A DNA stretch of 64,000 nucleotides from Akkermansia muciniphila (GTDB taxonomy: Bacteria; Pseudomonadota; Gammaproteobacteria; Burkholderiales; Burkholderiaceae_C). The position numbers and the translations under genes are program-made. Where the stretch lies: NCBI GenBank assembly GCA_943331105.2, contig CALQKH020000002.1:1-64000 (forward strand). The letters are read 5' to 3'. Of the stretch, positions 49,049 to 57,604 are shown in pieces. Under the pieces are notes generated by a model. That model was not told where the DNA came from, did not search any database, and worked only from the letters and a program-made list of their open reading frames with translations. The first letter of the stretch is position 1, and each line of letters opens with the position of its first letter.

Positions 49049-49825
49049 ATGAACTTTTTAGCAGCCGACGTCGTGGAAAGGTTTTACACCTTTTTATGGC
49101 CCATGCTGCGCGTCTCGGCCCTCATGATCACGGCCCCTATTTTTTCCCTCAGCGCTTTCAACACCCGTTTGCGGATCCTGCTGGCTTTGGTCTTGACCTG
49201 GTTGGTGTACCCCTTGCACACTTGGCCCGTGGTCGACCCCACATCGGCACAAGGTTTGGTGGAAGTTTTCAACCAGATCATGATCGGCGCCACCATGGGT
49301 CTGATTTTGCAAGTGGTGGTTGGCGCTGTGGTGGTGGCAGGCCAAAGCATTGCCGCCGCGATGGGTTTGTCCATGGCCAACATGATCGACCCCAACATGG
49401 GCAACGTGCCCACAATCTCACAGTTGCTGATCGTGCTGTCCACCCTGATTTTTGTGGGTTTTGGGGGTCACGCCATCATGCTCGGCTTGATTTTGGAATC
49501 CTTCCACAGCCTGCCCATCGGCACCTCCATCATGAACCAGGCGGTCTATGGCCGCGTTTTGCAATGGAGTTCCATGGTCTTTTTGGGCGCTGTGCTCATG
49601 GCGCTGCCCGTCATGGTGGCACTCTTGTTCATCAACGTGGGCTTGGGTGTCGTCACCCGCGCTGCACCCAGTTTGAACATTTTTGCTGTGGGCTTTCCCG
49701 CCATGATCATGGCCGGCTTTGTGATTTTGATCATCTCCATGGACAGCATTGGTGGGCGCATCAACTGGCTTTGGGTGCAAGGGTTTTCAGTCGTGCGTGA
49801 AGTCTTAGGAGTTTCACGTGTCTGA
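49049..49825 (+). CDS. fliR: Flagellar export gate protein FliR
   Basis: FliR caps the export gate. The 258-residue multipass protein has MLRVSALMITAPIFSLSAFNTRLRILLAL and GQSIAAAMGLSMANMIDPNMG, typical of FliR. Its end overlaps the flhB start by 8 bp, and the flhB ribosome-binding site lies inside its last codons. Confidence 0.96.
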   Translation: MNFLAADVVERFYTFLWPMLRVSALMITAPIFSLSAFNTRLRILLALVLTWLVYPLHTWPVVDPTSAQGLVEVFNQIMIGATMGLILQVVVGAVVVAGQSIAAAMGLSMANMIDPNMGNVPTISQLLIVLSTLIFVGFGGHAIMLGLILESFHSLPIGTSIMNQAVYGRVLQWSSMVFLGAVLMALPVMVALLFINVGLGVVTRAAPSLNIFAVGFPAMIMAGFVILIISMDSIGGRINWLWVQGFSVVREVLGVSRV

Positions 49826-50978
49826 GAGTGCCCAAGAAAAAACCGAAGAACCCACGGCGCATAAGCTCAACAAAGCGCGCGAAGACGGTGAGGTTCCCCG
49901 CTCCATCGAATTGCCAGCGGCAGTCATTGTCATCGGCGTTTTTTTGCTGCTGATGCTAACCGGCGGCTGGCTGGTTAAACGCTTGACCACCGTGTTTGCA
50001 CAAGGCTTTGTGTTCGATCGGCAACTGATCGAAAAACCCCTCCTACTGCCCGCCCACTTTGGCGAACACTTGTTGGCCGCATTCGTGCTGTTGCTGCCCA
50101 TCATTGCTTTCACGGTGGTGGCCGCCATCACCGCCTCGGTCATGACGGGCGGCTTTGTGTTTTCATTCAAAGCGGTCATGCCCAAAGGCTCCAAGATCGA
50201 CCCGATTGGCGGTTTCAAGCGCATTTTCGGCACCCATGCCATCGTCGAGCTGTGCAAAGCCATTCTCAAATTTCTTTTGGTGGCCGGTGTGCTCTGGTGG
50301 TCTTTGCTGGCCCACATGGACACTCTGGTTCAAATTGGCCGGATGGACTTGGAGCCCGCCCTCAGCGCTGCAGGTTTCATGATCATCGAGTCAGGTCTGT
50401 GGGTGGCCTTGAGCCTGGCGGTCATCGCCATGATCGATGTGCCTTATCAAAAATACGCCTTCAACAAGCGCATGAAAATGTCGATGCAAGAAATCAAAGA
50501 CGAATTCAAGCAAATGGAAGGCAGTCCCGAAATCAAGGCGCAAATTCGCCGTCGCCAACGCGAGATGTCCAATGCCCGCATGATGGAACGCGTCAAAGAC
50601 GCCGACGTGGTGATCACCAACCCAGAACACTTTGCCGTGGCCCTGGAATACGACCCCACTGGCGAGGGTGCCCCCATCATGGTGGCCAAAGGTTCAGACC
50701 ACATGGCGGCATTGATCCGCGCCGAGGCCACAGCGCATGGGGTCCATATTTTTGAGGCAGCGCCGCTGGCTCGAGCCATTTACTTCACCACTGAAGTGGA
50801 ACAACAAGTTCCAGAAGACCTTTACCACGCTGTGGCGCAGGTCATTGCCTATGTCTTCAGCCTGGAAGCAGCATCGCCGATGAACCCACCGCGTCCCCGA
50901 CCCACGGTCAAAGTACCAAGCAACATGGAATTCAGCCCTGAAGGCCTGCGCGCCAGCGCCGAGAAAGCCGCCGCATGA
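49818..50978 (+). CDS. flhB: Flagellar export switch protein FlhB
   Basis: FlhB switches export from hook to filament substrates after autocleavage at an Asn-Pro bond. The 386-residue protein has the N-terminal QEKTEEPTAHKLNKAREDGEVPRS, four membrane helices and the cytoplasmic domain. The cleavage motif reads NPEH (VVITNPEHFAVALEYD) instead of the usual NPTH. The Asn, Pro and His are kept. Start is a GTG behind AGGAG. The stop overlaps the next gene's ATG. Confidence 0.96.
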   Translation: MSESAQEKTEEPTAHKLNKAREDGEVPRSIELPAAVIVIGVFLLLMLTGGWLVKRLTTVFAQGFVFDRQLIEKPLLLPAHFGEHLLAAFVLLLPIIAFTVVAAITASVMTGGFVFSFKAVMPKGSKIDPIGGFKRIFGTHAIVELCKAILKFLLVAGVLWWSLLAHMDTLVQIGRMDLEPALSAAGFMIIESGLWVALSLAVIAMIDVPYQKYAFNKRMKMSMQEIKDEFKQMEGSPEIKAQIRRRQREMSNARMMERVKDADVVITNPEHFAVALEYDPTGEGAPIMVAKGSDHMAALIRAEATAHGVHIFEAAPLARAIYFTTEVEQQVPEDLYHAVAQVIAYVFSLEAASPMNPPRPRPTVKVPSNMEFSPEGLRASAEKAAA

Positions 50979-52000
50979 ACATCCCGATCACAACCGCTGC
51001 CACCCCGTTGAACGATTTTGTGTTTCGATCGGCCGATCGCATGCGCATCGACGGTTGCACCAATGCCATCGCCAGGGAAGGCCTGAGCCTGGCCTTGCAA
51101 TGCGAACACGAAGCCCTGATTGACCACTATCTGGGACTGCTGTTGGCACGCCTCAGGCAACAAGCGCCCGAGCACAGCATCGAGGTCTATTTCCCCACCA
51201 ATGCAGACGCCCTGCTGGCACGCTTCAACGACGCCTTGGCTCGCCAATCCCTGGCGCAGGCTACGCAAACACCCGAAGCCTCAAGCCAGGCGCAAATTTG
51301 GGTGGTGCATGACGCACAAGCACTGCCCGAGACGGAAATCCAGCTACTGGCTCGGCTCATCCAGAACTTTCCTGGCGCCAACATCCGGGCCATTTTGCTC
51401 ATGACAGGTGAACGCGGGTCACACCACAGTTTGGCTTCTTTTGGCCGAAAAATTTTGCGCTGGGAAATTGAAGCCCCCAACGCAGAGCAAAGCCAAGCCG
51501 CACTCGAACTGGCCCGCGCAGAGGGTCGCATCACACCCGTTCAACAACTGATCAGGCGCATCCAAACCAGGCAGTGGTCTGAGGCAGCCTCATCCAGCGT
51601 CATAACACCCGACGATTTCGCCACCTCGGCACCCATCAAGCAGTCTGTGGCGTCTCCAAAGTCGCCCAAGTCTGAGGCCCTTTCACGCATGGATGGCTTC
51701 TACCAGCATGGTCTGAGGGCCATCCAATCCACTCGCCAAGCCTTGGGCCAACTGAACCGCAAACACCTGAGAATGGCCTTGGCGCTGGCAGCCATTTTCT
51801 CGGCCGCAGCCTTGGTCATGCTGTGGATACAGCCAGAGGCTTTTGGGATCGGCCAATCCAAAGCGATGCACAACACCAAAGCCACAGTGACCGCACCCAC
51901 CCGTCCCGAACCGGCAAGCGATTTGGCACCAACTGCCAACCCGTCTGACAAGCCGGCCCCGTCCACATCCGGTTCACCCACACCGTCCGCTTCTCGCTGA
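50975..52000 (+). CDS. ATPase-like domain plus membrane anchor, function unknown
   Basis: This 341-residue protein has an N-terminal globular region ending in IWVVHDAQALPETEIQLLARL and ILLMTGERGS, which looks like the Walker B and sensor strands of ExeA/DamX-type AAA proteins. The place where a P-loop should be reads LALQCEHEALIDHYLGLL, without GxxxxGK[ST]. A single membrane helix follows (residues ~266-285, LALAAIFSAAALVMLWI), then a Ser/Pro/Thr-rich tail. I do not recognise the family. It is coupled to flhB by an ATGA overlap, so expression with the flagellar operon is expected. Confidence 0.6.
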   Translation: MNIPITTAATPLNDFVFRSADRMRIDGCTNAIAREGLSLALQCEHEALIDHYLGLLLARLRQQAPEHSIEVYFPTNADALLARFNDALARQSLAQATQTPEASSQAQIWVVHDAQALPETEIQLLARLIQNFPGANIRAILLMTGERGSHHSLASFGRKILRWEIEAPNAEQSQAALELARAEGRITPVQQLIRRIQTRQWSEAASSSVITPDDFATSAPIKQSVASPKSPKSEALSRMDGFYQHGLRAIQSTRQALGQLNRKHLRMALALAAIFSAAALVMLWIQPEAFGIGQSKAMHNTKATVTAPTRPEPASDLAPTANPSDKPAPSTSGSPTPSASR

Positions 52001-52017
52001 CAAAGGCTTGGTACACC

Positions 52018-52521
52018 ATGAAAAAATCAACTTTGATCCGAAGCGATAAGCCGCACGCCGTCCAAGTGACAGAAGGCTCCAGCGTTGCCCAAAGAAAGTC
52101 AACTGCCAAAAAAACGAGCACGCCTGAGACACCCAAAGCACCCGAGCCACTGAAAAACCCTCAAAAAGCCCCTGAAGTCAAAGCGGCCAAGCCACGAAAA
52201 GCCTCAACATCCAAGGCGCTTACAGCCCCAGCACCCACGCCAGTGCCTGCTGCACCCCAAGCCCCTGCGGTTGCCAAACCACCCCAAGCCAAACGCAAAC
52301 CGGCACCCAAAACAGCCGCACCCAAACTGCGAAAGACAAGCGCTGTCAAGACCCCTGAGCCGATGCAAGCCCCTTTGCCTGCTGCGCCCGTCTTGCCCAT
52401 TTGGGAACAAGACAACCCCGTCAAAGCCCGCATTGAAGAACTTCAAGCCCTCAATGCGCAGTTGTCAGAACAACTTCAGCGTCTTCCCACCACACGAACC
52501 ATGCGAGGAGCCACGCCATGA
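52018..52521 (+). CDS. Lys/Pro/Ala-rich protein with C-terminal coiled coil
   Basis: This 167-residue protein is strongly basic and disordered over residues ~1-130, with many KxA/PKAP-type elements reminiscent of histone H1-like tails. It ends in an ordered segment (WEQDNPVKARIEELQALNAQLSEQL) likely to form a short coiled coil. No catalytic motifs. The stop overlaps the start of the next gene (ATGA), so the two are probably made together. A nucleoid role is possible but unsupported; an adaptor to a membrane partner is equally plausible. Confidence 0.55.
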   Translation: MKKSTLIRSDKPHAVQVTEGSSVAQRKSTAKKTSTPETPKAPEPLKNPQKAPEVKAAKPRKASTSKALTAPAPTPVPAAPQAPAVAKPPQAKRKPAPKTAAPKLRKTSAVKTPEPMQAPLPAAPVLPIWEQDNPVKARIEELQALNAQLSEQLQRLPTTRTMRGATP

Positions 52522-53477
52522 GCGAAGCCAACTTCACCCCCACTGAGCCCGTTTTGGTGGATTCCCCCATCACCGAGCCCGCTGAGCCTTCTGAGTCTGT
52601 GCAGATGGACAAACCCGTTGCAACTGCAGCCAAAGTCCCCCCCAAGGCAGAAGCTGCGGCAGGGCCCACGGCACAAACAGCCAGCGCCGTGGATGAACGG
52701 GCTTACCAGCAGTACCAAGCACTGGCCCAGGTGGTGCTCGATTCAGCCCACATCGCGACCAAATCGGCTACAGCAGCTGCAGCGGCCAGCCGCGACATGC
52801 ATGCAGCAACCGGTGAGTTCCGGACATTGACCGAAACCGGTCACAAAAAAGCCTTGATTCTTTTGGGCGCAACAGGCGGCTTGCTGATCATTTGCCTGAT
52901 TTTCTTTTTGACCATGGGTGTTCGCATGAACAGCCGCATCAACCAACTCGACAGCATGATGCTGGCCGTCGGCAAGCGGGTGGTGGACCTCAATGCCGGA
53001 CTGGAATCACTCGATGTGATCAACAAAAGCATCGAATCACTGACAGCTCAACAAGCTGAGCAGGCCAAAACCCAAGGGCAACTGGAAACCCGCATCAACG
53101 AAGCCCTGAAAAAATCTGAGACCCTGGTGCAGGGCGTGCCAGGAGAAACTGCCAAACAAGTGGCTGCCACCAGCGACAACTTGCTCAAACAAGTGCAAGG
53201 CATCAACAGCAAATTACAGACCCAAGCCGGTGCCGTTCAAGCGCTGGGCACTGAGGTCAAAGCGTTGAAAGGTGCCGTGGGCAACGTCGACAAATTGAAC
53301 CGCGATGTCGAAGCCTTGGTGACATTGCAAAAAGAGCGCTACCTGGAGACGCTGCAGAAAAATAACAGCACACAATCACGTGAAAAAGCGGTTCAGTTTC
53401 CCCGCGTTGCCCCAGCCAAGCCAGCCGATTCAGCGCCAGCCGCAGGTCCTCAAAGCAGTTCTACTGGACCCAAATAA
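52518..53477 (+). CDS. Membrane coiled-coil protein, function unknown
   Basis: This 319-residue protein has a disordered acidic/Pro-Ala N-terminus, a helix rich in Ala (ALAQVVLDSAHIATKSATAAAAAS), one membrane helix (ALILLGATGGLLIICLIFFLTMGV, residues ~113-136), and a long coiled coil (RINQLDSMMLAVGKRV.. through EVKALKGAVGNVDKLNRDVEAL). The topology resembles structural or methyl-accepting-like signalling proteins without a known output domain. It ends the flhB-coupled group. Function unknown. Confidence 0.6.
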   Translation: MSEANFTPTEPVLVDSPITEPAEPSESVQMDKPVATAAKVPPKAEAAAGPTAQTASAVDERAYQQYQALAQVVLDSAHIATKSATAAAAASRDMHAATGEFRTLTETGHKKALILLGATGGLLIICLIFFLTMGVRMNSRINQLDSMMLAVGKRVVDLNAGLESLDVINKSIESLTAQQAEQAKTQGQLETRINEALKKSETLVQGVPGETAKQVAATSDNLLKQVQGINSKLQTQAGAVQALGTEVKALKGAVGNVDKLNRDVEALVTLQKERYLETLQKNNSTQSREKAVQFPRVAPAKPADSAPAAGPQSSSTGPK

Positions 53478-53501
53478 ACCATGAAAAATCTGGCCGATGC
53501 T

Positions 53502-53912
53502 TCATTGGATACACACAGCGATGTAAGTCAAAACAAACACGCCGTCCGGTGGAATCTTTCGCCAATAACCCATTTCATTGACCGTGGCCACCACCTGGCC
53601 CGTCATTTTGGGGCCCGCATAACTGGTCATTTGACCCATGCGGTGCATTTTGTATTCGCAGTCGTATTCATTCAGGTAACGACGCGATCTGACCCCATCG
53701 GCATCCGCCGTTTTCAGATCTTGCATTTCCCACACTTTGCGAATTCGGTCGGCTTTTTCGATGCTGTTGCGGTTGACAAAAAGAGCCACCTCGGGGGTTT
53801 CGCCAATGCGCGTCCAAGCATGGGCCACCTGCGGCCCCAAGGCGGACAAGCTCAGCAAGGCCATCCAAGCCATTCGAAGGTGTGATCTTTTTGAAAAGCC
53901 CAACATGTTCAT
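53502..53912 (-). CDS. Surface-adhesin E-like secreted protein
   Basis: This ~136-residue protein has a signal peptide (MAWMALLSLSALGPQVAHA). The mature domain WTRIGETPEVALFVNRNSIEK and WEMQDLKTADADGVRSRRYLNEYDCEYKMHR resembles the surface-adhesin E family, common in beta-proteobacteria, with two conserved Cys. ATGs at 53912 and 53906 are both possible. It lies 9 bp after the acyltransferase-like gene, so they are likely co-transcribed. Confidence 0.68.
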   Translation of the reverse strand: MNMLGFSKRSHLRMAWMALLSLSALGPQVAHAWTRIGETPEVALFVNRNSIEKADRIRKVWEMQDLKTADADGVRSRRYLNEYDCEYKMHRMGQMTSYAGPKMTGQVVATVNEMGYWRKIPPDGVFVLTYIAVCIQ

Positions 53913-53920
53913 GTTCCATC

Positions 53921-54847
53921 TCAAAAAAAAGTTCCAGCAAGGGTCACGACATGTCCCCCAGCACCCAATTTAAATCGCGAAATGCCGGGCAAGTCATGGG
54001 TGTTGACACCGCCCAAATCCAATCGGCTGACGCCCTGTGCTTTCAAATGAGCCATGGCTTTCCAAAGCAGCGCATTGTGGGCATTCAAAGCACGGCCTTG
54101 GTCATCGGCCCATCCCATATGGTAACTGGCCACCTGTCCATGGATCAAGAAAAGCATTCCCGCAACCGTCTCTTTGCCCAGTTCGGCATACACCACCACA
54201 AAGGCATCTTTGGCGGTGGTGCTTTTAGCGATGTATGCGGGCACAAAGTCTGTCGGAAGTCCATGGAATCGGCGAGCCTCCCGTTGGTCAGCCTCTTTGC
54301 CCAGCAGCCAATTGCTGCGCTTCAAACTCGGTACCGCATGGACCTGGAGTTTTTCATGGGTCAAAACCTTATTGAGCCGGTTGCGCCACTTGCCGTCCAT
54401 GTTGGACTTCAAAACCTCAAGCGGCAAGCTCAGATCCAGGTAGGCCGTGGCATATCCTGTCATCACACGCGAGAAGCCTTTCAGGGCTTCGGGTGCCAAC
54501 TGCGCAGCCGTCTCATCAGGAGAGATCAGCATGACCCGAAAAGGGGCCAAAGGCAAGGACCGCTTGAGCAACTGGTAAATCTGTGCACGCTCAGCCGGCG
54601 TCACATCGGGATGCCACACAGGCCCACGCGTGCAAGAGGCCATGGACACATAGCCCAAAAACCGTCGGCACATGAATTGGGCCATGCCCAACAGGCGTCC
54701 CTCATCCCAAATCACCGCGCGCTCGACCCGAATCCCCAAAGACATCAAGGCCTCGCCATAGGCCCAAGACTGCTGCAAAGCACCCCGATGGTCACTGTGG
54801 AATTGGGCCCAAATGTCGGGGGACGCAAACTTCCAGTCAATGTTCAT
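53921..54847 (-). CDS. FemAB/GNAT-like acyltransferase
   Basis: This ~308-residue protein has double GNAT-like domains: SPDIWAQFHSDHRGALQQSWAYGEAL at the start, and FVVVYAELGKETVAGMLFLIHGQVASYHMGWAD toward the end, ending LDLGGVN and FKLGAGGHVVTL. This is the pattern of FemX/FemAB peptidoglycan-bridge and related lipid or polysaccharide aminoacyl/acyltransferases. The substrate is unknown. The ATG at 54847 is chosen because upstream residues look non-native and overlap the motAB promoter area. Confidence 0.72.
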   Translation of the reverse strand: MNIDWKFASPDIWAQFHSDHRGALQQSWAYGEALMSLGIRVERAVIWDEGRLLGMAQFMCRRFLGYVSMASCTRGPVWHPDVTPAERAQIYQLLKRSLPLAPFRVMLISPDETAAQLAPEALKGFSRVMTGYATAYLDLSLPLEVLKSNMDGKWRNRLNKVLTHEKLQVHAVPSLKRSNWLLGKEADQREARRFHGLPTDFVPAYIAKSTTAKDAFVVVYAELGKETVAGMLFLIHGQVASYHMGWADDQGRALNAHNALLWKAMAHLKAQGVSRLDLGGVNTHDLPGISRFKLGAGGHVVTLAGTFF

Positions 54848-54879
54848 ATTGTCATAATAGACAAATTTTTTAAATTCTC

Positions 54880-54906
54880 TCAAGAACGTTCGACTTGGGT
54901 CGATTT
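54880..54906 (+). promoter_or_regulatory. Sigma-28 (FliA) promoter upstream of the motAB unit
   Basis: TCAAGAAC, 11 bp, GTCGATTT. The -10 block matches the fliS and flgM promoters in GTCGATT; the -35 keeps TCAAG. It lies 27 bp before the small membrane gene and about 225 bp before motA. Confidence 0.72.
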
Positions 54907-54933
54907 AAAAGTGTCGAATCGCCTCGAAAAACG

Positions 54934-55116
54934 ATGATTTCCAAATCCAAGAACGTCATCAACGGACACGACATTCCAAAGTCGCGACTGACTCCCTCAG
55001 GTTGGGCTTGGTTGGCACTTTACTTGGGTCTTCCCGTCTTGGTGTTGGGTAATTTGCTGGATTTTTTCTTTCAATGGGCGTTGGGTTGGTGCATCGGTGT
55101 TTGGTGCATCGTCTAA
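54934..55116 (+). CDS. 60-residue membrane protein upstream of motA
   Basis: The ATG at 54934 opens a 60-residue frame. A polar start (MISKSKNVINGHDIPKSRLTPSG) is followed by a hydrophobic stretch (WAWLALYLGLPVLVLGNLLDFFFQWALGWCIGVWCIV), enough for one long or two short membrane helices with many aromatic residues. It sits directly downstream of a sigma-28 promoter and 15 bp before motA, so it is probably a stator-associated membrane protein. I know of no established family. Confidence 0.6.
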   Translation: MISKSKNVINGHDIPKSRLTPSGWAWLALYLGLPVLVLGNLLDFFFQWALGWCIGVWCIV

Positions 55117-55131
55117 AACAAAAGGGCCATC

Positions 55132-55995
55132 ATGTTTTTCTTTATCGGTTTAGCCGTTGTTTTTGGAGCCGTCTTTGGGGGCTACGTGATTGCTGGCGGC
55201 AAGATGGCCCCCATCATCAAGGCTGCGCCTTTTGAGTTTTTGATCATCGGTGGCTCGGCCATTGGTGCCTCGCTGGTGGCCAACAGCTTTCCAGTTTTCA
55301 AAGCCGCCATGGCCGGTATCGGCACCTGCATCAAGGGACCCAAATGGCACCAAGCCGATTATTTGGCGCTGATGCTGTTGATCGGCAAACTACAAGGGGT
55401 CATGAAAAAAGAAGGCATTGTGGCTTTGGAATCCCACGTGGAAAACCCAGACGCCAGCCCTATTTTTGGCGAATTTCCCAAATTGGCCAAAGACCACTCC
55501 ATTGTTCAAATGATATGCGATCCCCTGCGTTTGATGGTCATCTCACAGGGCAATTTGGATGCCGACGCCTTAGACGATTTGATGAAGAAGGCCATCAAGG
55601 TCCACCACCACGAAGCCCTGTTGGCGCCTGGCGCTTTGGCAGGCATCGCCGGCGGTCTGCCCGCATTGGGTATTGTGGCTTGCGTGTTGGGTGTGGTCAA
55701 AACCATGGGTTCGATCGACCAGCCGCCACCGGTTTTGGGCGCCCTGATTGGCTCTGCCCTGGTAGGCACACTGATGGGTGTGTTTTTGGCTTACGGCATG
55801 TTCGAACCCTTTTCTGGTCGACTCACACAAATCATCAACGAAGACGCACAAGCCTACGATGTGATCCGCGAGATGATCGTGGGCAACCTCAAGGGCCATC
55901 CACAACCATTGGTCATCGAATCGGCCCGAGCCTGTTTGGCACACCACTGTCAACCGAGCTTCTCTGAAGTCTTTGACGGCATGCGAGGCAGTTGA
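55132..55995 (+). CDS. motA: Flagellar stator protein MotA
   Basis: MotA forms the ring of the proton-driven stator. The 287-residue protein has four membrane helices, the cytoplasmic loop with charged residues (GKLQGVMKKEGIVALESHVENPDASPIF) and the Pro-containing ALLAPGALAGIAGGLPALGIVACVLGVV. It ends overlapping the motB ATG. The preceding small membrane gene shares its promoter. Confidence 0.95.
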   Translation: MFFFIGLAVVFGAVFGGYVIAGGKMAPIIKAAPFEFLIIGGSAIGASLVANSFPVFKAAMAGIGTCIKGPKWHQADYLALMLLIGKLQGVMKKEGIVALESHVENPDASPIFGEFPKLAKDHSIVQMICDPLRLMVISQGNLDADALDDLMKKAIKVHHHEALLAPGALAGIAGGLPALGIVACVLGVVKTMGSIDQPPPVLGALIGSALVGTLMGVFLAYGMFEPFSGRLTQIINEDAQAYDVIREMIVGNLKGHPQPLVIESARACLAHHCQPSFSEVFDGMRGS

Positions 55996-56984
55996 TGGCC
56001 GAGGAAAAAACCCCAGCCGATGCCAAGGCCGACGAAGCCGCCGCAGCGGCCGCCGCTGCAGAAGCGGCAGCGGCTGCGGAGGCCATGCGGCCCATCATCC
56101 GCAAAATCATCGTTGAAGATGGTCATGCGGGTGCACACGGCGGCGCATGGAAAATTGCCCTGGCCGACATGATGACGGCCATGATGGCCTTTTTCTTGTT
56201 AATGTGGCTGTTGGGTGCCAGTAACGAAGACAAGCGCAAGAGCGTGGCCGACTATTTTCGGCCTGCGTCTCACAGCCAAATCGTGTTTGGCGAAATGGCC
56301 GGCTCCAACGGCTTGTTCGGGGGCAAGTCCATCATCGACACGGACGGCTTTCCTTTCACCGCCAAACAAACGGCCATGCTGGAGCGGCTAACGCCTCAGG
56401 CCCAAGGCGGCCCGGCTGAGAGTTTTGGTTCATCCAAAGAAGAAAACAACAAGGATGGTCCCTCTGACCAAGATCCGGGCAATCAAGGCGCTGGTACGCC
56501 CAGCCAAAAACAAGACAAAGAAAATTTCGAAAAGTTGGAAAAGGACATCAAGCAAAAATTGTCCGAGAGCAAACAGTTTGACAACATCAAAGACCAGGTC
56601 AGCATCACCCGCGAGAAAGACGGTTTGCGTATCGAAGTCATCGACAAAGCAGACTTTGCCATGTACGCGTCGGGTACGTCCAACATGGGCGGCAAAGCGG
56701 CAGCCCTCATGTCCGAGGTCGCCAAATCGATCAAACCCTTGCCCAACAAATTGGCGATTCGCGGCCACACCGACAGCCTCGGCTTCGCACCCGACAGCAT
56801 GCGCAACAACTGGACCTTGTCGACCGAACGGGCAGACGCGACGCGTCAGTTCATGCAAAGCCAAGGCATCAACGCCAACCGTTTCTCCCGCATTGAGGGG
56901 GTGGCTGACACCAATCCCAAGGTGCCTGACAACCCGGCCGACCCCCGAAACCGCCGCGTCAGCATCACGGTGCTCAACCAATGA
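55995..56984 (+). CDS. motB: Flagellar stator protein MotB
   Basis: MotB anchors the stator to peptidoglycan. This 329-residue protein has an unusual Glu/Ala-rich N-terminal stretch (about 30 residues, mostly Ala), then the plug/ion-channel helix WKIALADMMTAMMAFFLLMWLL with the proton-binding Asp, and a linker. The OmpA-like domain has IRGHTDSLGF and NWTLSTERADATRQF. The ATG overlaps the motA stop; a TTG three bases earlier is in frame. Confidence 0.95.
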   Translation: MAEEKTPADAKADEAAAAAAAAEAAAAAEAMRPIIRKIIVEDGHAGAHGGAWKIALADMMTAMMAFFLLMWLLGASNEDKRKSVADYFRPASHSQIVFGEMAGSNGLFGGKSIIDTDGFPFTAKQTAMLERLTPQAQGGPAESFGSSKEENNKDGPSDQDPGNQGAGTPSQKQDKENFEKLEKDIKQKLSESKQFDNIKDQVSITREKDGLRIEVIDKADFAMYASGTSNMGGKAAALMSEVAKSIKPLPNKLAIRGHTDSLGFAPDSMRNNWTLSTERADATRQFMQSQGINANRFSRIEGVADTNPKVPDNPADPRNRRVSITVLNQ

Positions 56985-57066
56985 TCCGGTGTTGGCTTGC
57001 TTCCAGTTCCCTCCTCATCGATTGGGGTACAGTGAACGCAGTGCAGTTCAAGCGAAAGGTTAGTTC

Positions 57067-57570
57067 ATGCTGAAATTCATCGCGATCGGTGCCAGTTTGG
57101 GAGCTTTGGTCATGGGCGGCGTTTGGGGGTTGGTGCATGTGATGGGCGAGCCCAGTGGGCCATCCGCCGACAGCCAAATGACGACCTTGACACCTGGCGC
57201 CAACAAAGGCGTCATGGACTTGATCTGCGAACTTGAACTTGACTTGAACGGTCAACTCAAATTGGGCATCACCGACAAGGAGCCCTCGCGCATCACCATG
57301 GCGCAAATTGACTTCGAGAAAAACTCAGGTTGGTACCAAGGCAAGATTGCCATTTCGGAGAGCCGTTCAGGCACGCTTCAGACCATGGGCACACGGCTCA
57401 AAGTCACTCGCCCTGCCATGTTCCAGCGTTTTGGGGTGATGATCTCTGGTGAAGATTTTGTGATCGACCGCAAAACAGGCCGTTTTGTGCAGAGCCTCAC
57501 CTTGTCTGACGGCCAAGTGGTTTCACTCATCACAGGTACCTGCGCCCAGGTCACCAAACCCCCATTTTGA
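57067..57570 (+). CDS. Exported or anchored orphan protein after motB
   Basis: This 167-residue protein has an N-terminal signal/anchor (MLKFIAIGASLGALVMGGVWGLVHVMG) and a small beta-rich domain (MDLICELELDLNGQ, SRITMAQIDFEKNSGWYQG, GEDFVIDRKTGRFVQSLTLSDGQ). No known family recognised. Spacing to motB is 82 bp, so its link to the motor genes is uncertain. It is convergent with the FleQ-like gene. Confidence 0.6.
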   Translation: MLKFIAIGASLGALVMGGVWGLVHVMGEPSGPSADSQMTTLTPGANKGVMDLICELELDLNGQLKLGITDKEPSRITMAQIDFEKNSGWYQGKIAISESRSGTLQTMGTRLKVTRPAMFQRFGVMISGEDFVIDRKTGRFVQSLTLSDGQVVSLITGTCAQVTKPPF

Positions 57571-57604
57571 TCGCCACGCTTGCACCCTTGACGGATGCAG
57601 CTCT

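Noticed and set aside
49096..49800. His/Gly-rich long plus-strand frame inside fliR
   Set aside because: It is an alternate-frame shadow of fliR, with low-complexity composition and no ribosome-binding site.
41810..50978. Virulence-type III secretion system
   Set aside because: The export-gate homologues occur with fliK, fliL, fliM, fliN, fliO, fliA and motAB; the set is flagellar.
52018..52521. Histone H1-like nucleoid protein call for the basic gene
   Set aside because: Composition is similar, but no AlgP/H1 repeat pattern is regular. The coupling to membrane proteins argues for another role, so no such name is given.
55913..56138. Ala/Ser-rich minus-strand frames over the start of motB
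   Set aside because: They are the reverse reading of the Glu/Ala-rich MotB N-terminus and have no start signals.
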